From assembly GCF_023283985.1 (NCBI RefSeq), contig NZ_JAKIKU010000003.1:434001-498000 (forward strand): 64,000 bases of DNA. Reading direction: 5' to 3'. The notes beneath the pieces are model-generated. The model was given only the letters and a program-made list of their open reading frames with translations. It made no database searches and was not told the origin of the DNA. This DNA is from Shewanella electrodiphila (lineage in GTDB: Bacteria; Pseudomonadota; Gammaproteobacteria; Enterobacterales; Shewanellaceae). Shown piece after piece: positions 26,688 through 34,231 of this stretch. A program made the translations under genes and the position numbers. Each line of letters opens with the position of its first letter. The first letter of the stretch is position 1.

Positions 26688-28154
26688 TTAGTTAACACTG
26701 ATTAATGTCACCTCACCTTTTTCATTCACTTCTGTCATATGACCTTTAGGTTCTGCCATAAAGAATAAAGTGATAAACCCAAGTACGGCGCTCACAGCAA
26801 TCACATAGAAAAAGGTTGATGTGGGTACCATCGAATAAACTGTCAGAAAGAATACTGCACCAACATTACCATATGCGCCTGTCATACCCGCAATCTGGCC
26901 AGTTAAACGACGCTTAATCAAAGGAACTGCAGCAAATACCGCACCTTCGCCACCTTGTACAAAGAAAGAACAAGCCATAACCACCACAATTGCAACTGGT
27001 AATGACCAAGTGCCATCAATTTGCCCGACGGCAAAATAACCCACCGCTAAACCCGCAGTTAAAATTAATAAGGTATTCTTGCGGCCAAACTTATCACTTA
27101 ACCAACCACCGCCAGGACGGGACATTAAGTTCATAAAGGCATAGCTTGAAGCGACCATACCTGCTTGTGCCATACCCAAACCAAATGTTTCCGCAAAAAA
27201 TAACGGCAACATAGACACCACTGCCAATTCAGAGCCAAATGTGGTGAAGTACAACACATTTAACACCGCTACTTGCTTAAATGGATAACGCTCAAATTCA
27301 GGCACTTCTTTAACAAAAATATCCTTGTTAACCTGATAAGTCTGATACAAATCGACAAAGAATACTCCTACCAACGCAGCATAAATAATGTTAGTGGTTT
27401 GCTCATCTAGCATACTGACGCCAGCAGGAGAAAGCTTCCAAGCAAGTAACGCAAGGGTTGCATACATAGGGATTTTCATGAAGATCAGTAAAGCAAAATC
27501 ACCTTTACTGGTGACTTCCAAGCCACCCGCTTTTTTAGGCTTAAAATAAGTCGAACCTTTGGGCGTATCGGTGACATTAAAATAATAAACAAAAGCAAAC
27601 ACTAAACTCATCAAGCCTGTTAGGCCAATGGCATAGCGCCAACCATCTTCACCACCAAAAAATATGGCGATAGCAGGTAAAGTAAATGCCGCTGCTGCAC
27701 TACCAAAATTACCCCAACCACCGTAAATTCCTTCAGCAGTGCCAAGCTCTTTCGCTGGGAACCATTCACTAACGATACGGATCCCAATCACAAAGCCCGC
27801 ACCGATAAAACCAATTAAAAAACGCGCTAAAGCTAACTGCTCAAAGGTATCTGCTACAGCAAACATAAAACACGGTATCGAGCATACACCCATTAACACT
27901 GAGTAAGTGAGCCTAGGGCCATATTTATCCGTCACCATACCAATGATAATTCGAGCTGGAATCGTTAACGCCACGTTTAAAATCAGCAGGGTCTTTATTT
28001 GTGATGTAGTCAGACCTAAGGTATCTGCAATCACACTGAGTAAAGGCGCAGCATTAAACCAAACTACAAAGGTGATAAAAAAAGCCATCCAGCTTAAATG
28101 CAGCGTTTTCATCTTGCCCGAAAACGAAAATAAGTTAAATTTTTCAGCACTCAT
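26688..28154 (-). CDS. narK: Nitrate/nitrite MFS transporter, NarK/NasA type
   Basis: 488 aa with 12 predicted transmembrane helices. The nitrate-signature glycine motifs of the NNP family are present ([19 protein letters not shown] near residue 150 and [13 protein letters not shown] near residue 420). A loop between helices 6 and 7 and an acidic C-terminal tail are usual for the family. It imports nitrate for assimilation. 11 nt after nirD and in the same operon. Confidence 0.92.
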   Translation of the reverse strand: MSAEKFNLFSFSGKMKTLHLSWMAFFITFVVWFNAAPLLSVIADTLGLTTSQIKTLLILNVALTIPARIIIGMVTDKYGPRLTYSVLMGVCSIPCFMFAVADTFEQLALARFLIGFIGAGFVIGIRIVSEWFPAKELGTAEGIYGGWGNFGSAAAAFTLPAIAIFFGGEDGWRYAIGLTGLMSLVFAFVYYFNVTDTPKGSTYFKPKKAGGLEVTSKGDFALLIFMKIPMYATLALLAWKLSPAGVSMLDEQTTNIIYAALVGVFFVDLYQTYQVNKDIFVKEVPEFERYPFKQVAVLNVLYFTTFGSELAVVSMLPLFFAETFGLGMAQAGMVASSYAFMNLMSRPGGGWLSDKFGRKNTLLILTAGLAVGYFAVGQIDGTWSLPVAIVVVMACSFFVQGGEGAVFAAVPLIKRRLTGQIAGMTGAYGNVGAVFFLTVYSMVPTSTFFYVIAVSAVLGFITLFFMAEPKGHMTEVNEKGEVTLISVN

Positions 28155-28165
28155 ATAAAGGCCCC

Positions 28166-28492
28166 TTATGACTTAGCCAAGATCAGAACTTGGCCAGCTT
28201 CTTTTTTAATTTCATAGGGAGAAGCCACTAACGCTTCATCTTCGATACAAATACCCGTTTCAAGGCTGTAATGTTGTTTATAAAGCGGTGATGCGACACA
28301 TAACACCCCTTCCATATCACAAACTAATCCTCTCGCTAATAAGCTAACGCCAGTAGCAGGGTCAACATTATCAATGGCATATAAACCATGTTGACCTAAA
28401 TCAAATATTGCGACGGCTTTTCCTGCAACCCAAGCTGCAACACCGGTTCCTTGAGGCAAAGTAGACTCATTACACACGTTTACCCAACTCAT
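28166..28492 (-). CDS. nirD: Nitrite reductase small subunit NirD
   Basis: 108 aa, Rieske-like fold without the Fe-S ligand set, as in NirD proteins ([42 protein letters not shown]). Partner of NirB in NADH-dependent assimilatory nitrite reduction to ammonium. Start overlaps the nirB stop by 4 nt. Confidence 0.95.
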   Translation of the reverse strand: MSWVNVCNESTLPQGTGVAAWVAGKAVAIFDLGQHGLYAIDNVDPATGVSLLARGLVCDMEGVLCVASPLYKQHYSLETGICIEDEALVASPYEIKKEAGQVLILAKS

Positions 28493-31143
28493 ACTAATTC
28501 CTCCGCTACCGCTTGCTCGTTTTGTTCAGTGGTGATGTCTTTAATCGCAATATTTCCGGCACCTGAAGATTCAGGGCTTAACGGGAAACGCTGATCACGA
28601 ACTCGTTCATATAAGTGTGTTTCACCATCAGGTTTAGCATCAGGGTTTACGAACTCATTAAAGCGAGATAAAAATTCTGGCTTTTCAAGACTGGTCTTCC
28701 ATTCACACTGGTAGGTATCAGAGACACTATTCATTTGTGCATCAAGTTCTGCAGCAATGCCTAGGCTATCTTCAATTACGACTGACTGCAGGTATTCAAG
28801 ACCACCTTCTAACGACTCCATCCAAACAGATGTACGTTGAAGCTTGTCTGCCGTTTTAATATAGAACATTAAAACGCGATCAATGTATTTAACTAAGGTT
28901 TCGGTATCTAAATCTGTAGCAAATAAATCACCATGGCGTGGGCGCATTCCGCCGTTACCCGCGACATACAAGTTCCAGCCTTTATCGGTTGCAATCACAC
29001 CGATATCTTTACTCTGCGCTTCGGCACATTCACGAGTACAACCCGAAACAGCAAACTTAATCTTATGAGGACTACGCAGGCCTTTATAACGATTCTCTAA
29101 ATCAATCGCAGTACCAACTGAATCTTGAACACCATAGCGACACCATGTGCTTCCCACACAAGATTTAACCGTTCGCAGTGATTTACCGTAGGCATGACCT
29201 GTCTCAAATCCTGCATCAATGAGCTTATGCCAAATAATCGGCAAGTCTGACAATTTTGCGCCAAACATATCAATACGTTGACCGCCAGTAATCTTAGTAT
29301 ATAAGTCAAATTCTTTTGCAACAGCGCCAATAGCAATTAAGCCATCTGGCGTGATTTCACCGCCCGCGACACGTGGCACAACGGAGTAAGTACCGTCTTT
29401 TTGTAAGTTACCTAAATAGGCATCATTAGTGTCTTGAAGCTGCACATGACTGCTTTCTTGGTTTAATACATATTTGTTTTGTAATGAAGCAAAGATTGAA
29501 GCAGCAGCAGGCTTACAAAGGTCGCAACCAAAAGTCGTTTGCTGACCTGTTGGGGATTTTTTACCATGCTTGGTAATTAAGGTATCAAAATCAGTAATAT
29601 TCTCTACCTGACATAAATGATAAAGCGACTGTCTATCATGCTCAAAATGTTCACAAATACCGGTGTTACATTCTACACCTTCAGCAATTAATGCTTGATC
29701 CATTACTTGTTTTACTAGCGCTGAACAACCACCACAACCTGACGCTGCACGTGTACAAGATTTAATTTCAGCAATGGTGTGATTGCCTTCTTTCACTGAA
29801 TTAACAATGTCAGCTTTAGTCACTTGATGACAAGAACAAATGATTGATGTGTCTTTTAATTCAACAGCAGATTCATCACCTGTCATCAGTAATTCAACCG
29901 CATTACCTTCAATTTCATCTTGTGAAAGGTAACAATCTAATAGACGGTTATAATCGCTGTTGTCACCAACAAGCACAGCACCTTTCAAATACTTGCCAGT
30001 TTCGTCTAGCCACAGCTTTTTATAAATCCCAGATTGGTTATCTGAAAGCTCAACAAACTGCGCATTTTCAAAGCCGCGACTTTCACCAATTGCAGCAACA
30101 TCCACACCCAGTAATTTAAGCTTGGTGCTCATGTCTGCGCCAGTAAATGTCGTCGTTGAATCTACCTCATTAGCACTGGCTGCGATATGTGACACTGCAA
30201 CACGCGCCATTTGATAACCTGGTGCAACTAGGCCAAAAATACGATTCTGCCATAATGCACATTCGCCAATGGCGTATACGTCTGGTGCAGAAGTTAAGCA
30301 GTTATCATCAATGGTAATACCGCCGCGCTCGCCCATGGCTAAACCACTTGAACGCGCTAATGCATCCTGGGGGCGAATACCGGCTGAAAACACAATCATG
30401 TCGGTTTCCAGGAAAGTGTCATCATTAAATGTCATACGGTGCATGGCTGACTCGCCATCAACAATCGCCGTCGTCGCTTTTGAAGTATGAACAGAAACAC
30501 CCAGCTCATTAATTTTGCTTTTCAGTAAATCGCCAGCTTTGTCATTTAACTGTACAGGCATTAATTGCGGTGCAAACTCAACAACATGAGTGGTCACACC
30601 CAATGCCATAAGCGCATTTGCGGCTTCTAACCCTAATAAGCCACCACCTACAACCACACCCACTTTAGACTGGCTGGCTGCGGCTTCAATATCTTGTAAA
30701 TCTTCAATGGTACGATAAACCACACAGCGTTCACGATCATTACCGTTAATCGGCGGTACAAAAGGATATGAACCCGTTGCCAACACTAAGCTGTCATAAG
30801 TGCTTGTTACGCCATCTTCAGTAGTAAGGGTTTTATTTGCTGTATCAAGTGCTGTAATACGGGTTTCGAGGTGTAATTTTACGCCCCAATCTTGATAATC
30901 TTGCGCACTTGTCAACATCAGCTCATCAGCGCTGCCGGTTTCAAAATACTTAGATAACTGCACACGGTCATATGCTGGACGTGGCTCTTCACCAAAAACT
31001 TCAATATCAAATTGATTTTGTAAGCCTTGAGTGCATAACTGCTCAATAAAATGGTGCCCGACCATGCCATTTCCGATCACAACAAGTTTTGGTTTTACAC
31101 TTGTCAGTTTCGTTGAATTCGACGTTCCTGTTGAATCAGCCAT
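28489..31143 (-). CDS. nirB: NADH-dependent nitrite reductase large subunit NirB
   Basis: 884 aa. FAD/NAD(P)H domains with VVIGNGMVGHHFIE near residue 20 and the second dinucleotide motif VGVVVGGGLLGLEAA near residue 160. BFD-like [2Fe-2S] site ICSCHQVTKAD...GCGGCSALVKQ near residue 435. Then the sulfite/nitrite-reductase domains; siroheme-4Fe-4S Cys pairs CVGSTWC and CTRECA near residues 670 and 710. Reduces nitrite to ammonium in six electrons with NADH. Strong AAGGAG before the ATG. It is the first gene of the nirBD-narK-kinase block and has a long leader containing a terminator. Confidence 0.97.
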   Translation of the reverse strand: MADSTGTSNSTKLTSVKPKLVVIGNGMVGHHFIEQLCTQGLQNQFDIEVFGEEPRPAYDRVQLSKYFETGSADELMLTSAQDYQDWGVKLHLETRITALDTANKTLTTEDGVTSTYDSLVLATGSYPFVPPINGNDRERCVVYRTIEDLQDIEAAASQSKVGVVVGGGLLGLEAANALMALGVTTHVVEFAPQLMPVQLNDKAGDLLKSKINELGVSVHTSKATTAIVDGESAMHRMTFNDDTFLETDMIVFSAGIRPQDALARSSGLAMGERGGITIDDNCLTSAPDVYAIGECALWQNRIFGLVAPGYQMARVAVSHIAASANEVDSTTTFTGADMSTKLKLLGVDVAAIGESRGFENAQFVELSDNQSGIYKKLWLDETGKYLKGAVLVGDNSDYNRLLDCYLSQDEIEGNAVELLMTGDESAVELKDTSIICSCHQVTKADIVNSVKEGNHTIAEIKSCTRAASGCGGCSALVKQVMDQALIAEGVECNTGICEHFEHDRQSLYHLCQVENITDFDTLITKHGKKSPTGQQTTFGCDLCKPAAASIFASLQNKYVLNQESSHVQLQDTNDAYLGNLQKDGTYSVVPRVAGGEITPDGLIAIGAVAKEFDLYTKITGGQRIDMFGAKLSDLPIIWHKLIDAGFETGHAYGKSLRTVKSCVGSTWCRYGVQDSVGTAIDLENRYKGLRSPHKIKFAVSGCTRECAEAQSKDIGVIATDKGWNLYVAGNGGMRPRHGDLFATDLDTETLVKYIDRVLMFYIKTADKLQRTSVWMESLEGGLEYLQSVVIEDSLGIAAELDAQMNSVSDTYQCEWKTSLEKPEFLSRFNEFVNPDAKPDGETHLYERVRDQRFPLSPESSGAGNIAIKDITTEQNEQAVAEELV

Positions 31144-31377
31144 CGTAGGCTCCTTTTTTATTTTGAATTAAAAACAAAAAGGCGCCACTCTCTGAATAAA
31201 CAGAGATGGCGCCTTTGCCTAAGATTCAAATTTTAAATTTTAAAAATATAAACTAAATAACATTCATGATGATAACGAATTCAAGTTCGAGTTATTCAGA
31301 CGCCATTGCCTGCGTTAACACTCATCATGATTAAATTACTGATTACGCTTAACACTTTATGCTTTACCTAACTATTG
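31144..31377 (-). promoter_or_regulatory. nirB leader RNA with terminator, probable NasT/ANTAR antitermination target
   Basis: About 230 nt of untranslated leader from the predicted sigma-54 start near 31377. It holds hairpins at about 31272-31295 (ATAAC...GTTAT) and 31300-31315 (ACGC...GCGT) upstream of the strong terminator at 31168-31215. The order hairpins-then-terminator is the layout of ANTAR-controlled nas leaders. The hexaloops do not clearly show the ANTAR consensus (A at 1, G at 4), so the target identity is inferred from context. Confidence 0.55.
31168..31215 (-). terminator. Strong intrinsic terminator inside the nirB leader
   Basis: On the minus strand AGGCGCCA...TGGCGCCT followed by TTTTTGTTTTT. 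The stem continues inward as CTCTG...CAGAG around a 6-nt loop. It ends about 25 nt before the nirB ATG, so transcripts would stop unless antiterminated. Confidence 0.9.
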
Positions 31378-31388
31378 CATTGACTACT

Positions 31389-31403
31389 GCATTGACTATG
31401 CCA
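31389..31403 (-). promoter_or_regulatory. Sigma-54 promoter candidate for nirB
   Basis: On the minus strand TGGCAT-AGTCA-ATGC: the GG/GC of the -24/-12 elements at exact 10-bp spacing against TGGCAC-N5-TTGC (two mismatches). Lies between the nasT stop and the nirB leader. An NtrC-like palindrome is about 95 bp upstream. Confidence 0.55.
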
Positions 31404-31465
31404 ATCAACAAATTAACTTAAGCTTCTGATTTTATGTGAAATATTAAAGCTTCCGGTTAACAACT

Positions 31466-32095
31466 TTACGCTTCTTTGTTCACCGCAGGAGCATTCGCAC
31501 CAAATTGATGCATTTTCTTTGCCTCAAGTTGTTGCGCTGCAATAATGACTTGTTGTGCCATGTCAGCCAAACTGATGCTTTTACTCATTGCCTGTTTCTG
31601 AATTAATTCATGTGCTTGAGACTCAGAAAGTCCTTGTGTTTGTAAAAGTGACTTTGCTTTAGATAATTGCTTTAATCCAGTGCATTGCGCATCAAGCAGT
31701 TTGACTTTCTCCAGCATATTAGAGGCACTGTTAAAACGAATTTTAGCGAGGCCAACTAAAGAGTTTAATCGCTTTGGGGTCATTTTTTCTGGCACAAAAG
31801 TGACTCGACCACATTTCAGTAAATTCTCGAGATGCGTTTCATCCCAAGAGTATGCATTGACAATGATCGGCAACGCAGTACTTGCCAGTAGTCGTTCAAT
31901 AAACACTTGCTGTAATGGTTGTAATGCCTCAGTGAAAAAAACCAAACATAAACCATTACCCTTCAAGGCTTGGCGCTCTAATTGACTCAATGATGTCATC
32001 TCGATACAAGGCTCTTCACTGCTCAGTTCAGACATGCAATCAATAAACAAATCTTCGTTTTTAAACGAAGGATCACGATAAACTAAATTAACCAT
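31466..32095 (-). CDS. nasT: NasT-like ANTAR antiterminator
   Basis: 209 aa. Short N-terminal receiver-like half (MVNLVYRDPSFKNEDLFIDC, CLVFFTEALQ) lacking a recognisable phospho-acceptor Asp constellation, then a C-terminal ANTAR RNA-binding domain: KAKSLLQTQGLSESQAHELI and QAMSKSISLADMAQQVI. NasT binds leader hairpins and lets RNA polymerase pass a terminator; here such a leader lies directly downstream, before nirB. Usually NasS (nitrate sensor) sequesters NasT; no nasS is in this window. Gap of 59 nt to the upstream TrpD2-like gene. Confidence 0.9.
   Translation of the reverse strand: MVNLVYRDPSFKNEDLFIDCMSELSSEEPCIEMTSLSQLERQALKGNGLCLVFFTEALQPLQQVFIERLLASTALPIIVNAYSWDETHLENLLKCGRVTFVPEKMTPKRLNSLVGLAKIRFNSASNMLEKVKLLDAQCTGLKQLSKAKSLLQTQGLSESQAHELIQKQAMSKSISLADMAQQVIIAAQQLEAKKMHQFGANAPAVNKEA
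31496..31512 (-). promoter_or_regulatory. NtrC-site-like palindrome upstream of the nirB sigma-54 promoter
   Basis: CGCAC-CAAATTG-ATGCA, 17 bp, against the NtrC pattern TGCAC-N7-GTGCA with one mismatch in each half. It sits inside the 3' end of nasT about 95 bp from the -24 element, like the site before nasA. Confidence 0.4.
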
Positions 32096-32154
32096 GGGCT
32101 AGCTCCTAACTTTCTGGTTAAACAACAAATTTGATAACGTTAAGTTCAGTTGCT

Positions 32155-33345
32155 TCATGTTCTTTGTTCACAAAAATTTGCATTAGCATTGAACGAGAAC
32201 ATAAACATTTCATCAGGCTGACTGAATGTATTTTTCAAAGAGTTACTATTGTTACGAAGCAGCCAATCTTTGTTCGCTCTTTTTATCGATTTATCAATAG
32301 TTAATGAAGGCGACAATAAGACATAAACCAATGCCATAGTTGCAGTTATACTGCTGATTGCTTGCTGTAACTGTAAGTCAGTCAAATCAGTTTCTTCAAT
32401 GTCAGAACCGCGCCATAGTTGTGCAAGTAAGTAAGCAGGTAAATCAGACTGACCGACTTTTGCACCAACAAAAGCTTCGAGTTGAGTGGGTAATTCAAAC
32501 TGAGTGCTTTGAGGTAAAAATGTTGAACCTTTAGCACTAAAACGAAGCATGCTCACTTGAGTCGCTACTCGAGGATTTATTTCGGTTTCACCCTGCAAGC
32601 CTTTAAAAATCGCAATACTCGGTGGTTTACCTACTGCGCTAGGCAAGTGATATTCAGCCAATAATGATGCTACTTGTTGGTGCTGTTTATCTAAACCTGG
32701 ATGAAAATAACTGCGTAAACTGAACGGCGAATTGGTTGGATTGATGCAGCGCACTGACATCTGGATCAAGCTGCGTAAACCTAATTCTTGATGCAAACGG
32801 CGACAATCATTTAATACCGGAACAATATCTGCTGAGTTAACGTATATGATCCCTGAACTAGCAAGATTGACTTTCGCTTGTTCGGCGGTAAAACAACGCG
32901 GGATATCTAATGCAGAAATAAATCCTTCAACATGTCGTCGGTGAGGCAATGATTGACTATCACCGTGTAAAATAATGGTTTGACCGTTTTTGGCTAAGGT
33001 TTTAGCCGCTAACAATAACCAAGGTAATTGCTCTCTTTTACCAGCATAAACGGGCCAGTCAATATCGGCCTTAATCGATTGCCATTCTGTGGGAACTAAC
33101 TTTTTAAGTCCGCAAGCGACGCCCGCTAATTCTTCAATTGATTCACCACGAACCCGCATTAACATCATCGCTGCAGCCATTTGACTGTTTGAAACATCGC
33201 CTTTAGCAAATGCGGTTATCAGATGAGAAGCTTCAGCAAAATTTAAGCTGCGACTACCTTTGATGCCTTTACCCAATGTTTTAACTAATTTACGATGGTC
33301 AAAATCTTCAGATTCGAGCATTGCCTGTGTGTGTTGTTCAACCAT
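32155..33345 (-). CDS. TrpD2/YbiB-like glycosyltransferase-family-3 protein in the nas operon
   Basis: 396 aa from ATG 33345, which overlaps the cobA stop by 8 nt and follows AGAGG. Related to anthranilate phosphoribosyltransferase and to TrpD2 (YbiB), a DNA-damage-linked DNA-binding protein of the same fold. The N-terminal helical domain (ASHLITAFAKGDVSNSQMAAAMMLMRVRGESIEELAGV) and a TrpD-like body (QTIILHGDSQSLPHRRHVEGF) are visible. The glycine-rich PRPP loop of true TrpD (GTGGD) is not evident, so catalysis is doubtful. Its role in nitrate assimilation is unknown. Confidence 0.7.
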   Translation of the reverse strand: MVEQHTQAMLESEDFDHRKLVKTLGKGIKGSRSLNFAEASHLITAFAKGDVSNSQMAAAMMLMRVRGESIEELAGVACGLKKLVPTEWQSIKADIDWPVYAGKREQLPWLLLAAKTLAKNGQTIILHGDSQSLPHRRHVEGFISALDIPRCFTAEQAKVNLASSGIIYVNSADIVPVLNDCRRLHQELGLRSLIQMSVRCINPTNSPFSLRSYFHPGLDKQHQQVASLLAEYHLPSAVGKPPSIAIFKGLQGETEINPRVATQVSMLRFSAKGSTFLPQSTQFELPTQLEAFVGAKVGQSDLPAYLLAQLWRGSDIEETDLTDLQLQQAISSITATMALVYVLLSPSLTIDKSIKRANKDWLLRNNSNSLKNTFSQPDEMFMFSFNANANFCEQRT

Positions 33346-34231
33346 TAACAACCTCTGCCATGTCATAACGGCCAAATGCATCTGCACTACGATCAATATT
33401 ATCAAGTAATTCAGTCAGCTCTTGCCCTACTGCAACCACTTCACCAATAATAATTAACGTCGGGCCACTGTCTTTAATTAAACTGGCTTTGTCAGCCATA
33501 TTACTCACGGTTGCAAACGTGACTAACTGATTAGGTCTGCCACCATTGGTAACAAACGCAACAGGTAATTCAGCTGGTGCATCGACGGCCATTAAGCCTT
33601 GCGAAATTGCAGTAGCTTGCTCTTTTCCCATATAAAATACGAGGGTCGATTCCGCAGCAAGTAATGCTTTCCACTGTGTGGGGGCTTGATGATTGCCTTC
33701 ACTGATAAAACGAGTTCCTGTCACCAAAGTAACCGAGCGTGCTGTACCACGATAGGTTAATGGTATGCCAGTTGTTGATGCGCAACCTAAAGCCGCTGTT
33801 ACCCCTGGAGTGAATCGACTGACAATGCTTTTTTTAGCAAGATATAACGACTCTTCAGCGCCGCGGCCAAAAATGTGTGGGTCGCCACCTTTTAAACGCA
33901 CAACTTTTAATCCTTGCAGCGCAAGTTTTGCAAGTAAGGCATTAATATCATCCTGCTTGTAGCTAGGTTGGCCACAACGCTTTCCAACAAAGTGACGTTG
34001 GCAATCTGGTGACACTAAAGAAAGGATATCGCTACTGACTAAGCTGTCATAAACCAAAGCTTCAGCTTGCGATACAATACGCGCGGCTTTAATGGTCATG
34101 AGATCTAACTGACCACAGCCTGCGCCTACAATTTCGACTTCGCCAGCGCCTAAGGTGTTAGCACTCGATTCGTTAACAGAAGTGATAGCTTGGTTAAAAT
34201 TCACTAACTGATTAAATGAATGGCTCATCAC
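33338..34231 (-). CDS. cobA: Uroporphyrinogen-III C-methyltransferase (CobA/SirA type)
   Basis: 297 aa. SAM-dependent methylation at C2 and C7 makes precorrin-2, the precursor of siroheme needed by NirB. Motifs: GAGCGQLDLMTIKAARIV (normally GAGPGDPDLLT) near residue 36, VRLKGGDPHIFGRGAEE near residue 120, STTGIPLTYRG near residue 170. No CysG-type oxidase/chelatase domain is fused. It follows nasA with a 4-nt overlap. Confidence 0.93.
   Translation of the reverse strand: MMSHSFNQLVNFNQAITSVNESSANTLGAGEVEIVGAGCGQLDLMTIKAARIVSQAEALVYDSLVSSDILSLVSPDCQRHFVGKRCGQPSYKQDDINALLAKLALQGLKVVRLKGGDPHIFGRGAEESLYLAKKSIVSRFTPGVTAALGCASTTGIPLTYRGTARSVTLVTGTRFISEGNHQAPTQWKALLAAESTLVFYMGKEQATAISQGLMAVDAPAELPVAFVTNGGRPNQLVTFATVSNMADKASLIKDSGPTLIIIGEVVAVGQELTELLDNIDRSADAFGRYDMAEVVNG

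Noticed and set aside
31272..31315. Consensus ANTAR dual hexaloop target in the nirB leader
   Set aside because: Hairpins exist, but the loops (for example CTTGAA) lack A at position 1, so I report the leader layout rather than a confirmed motif.
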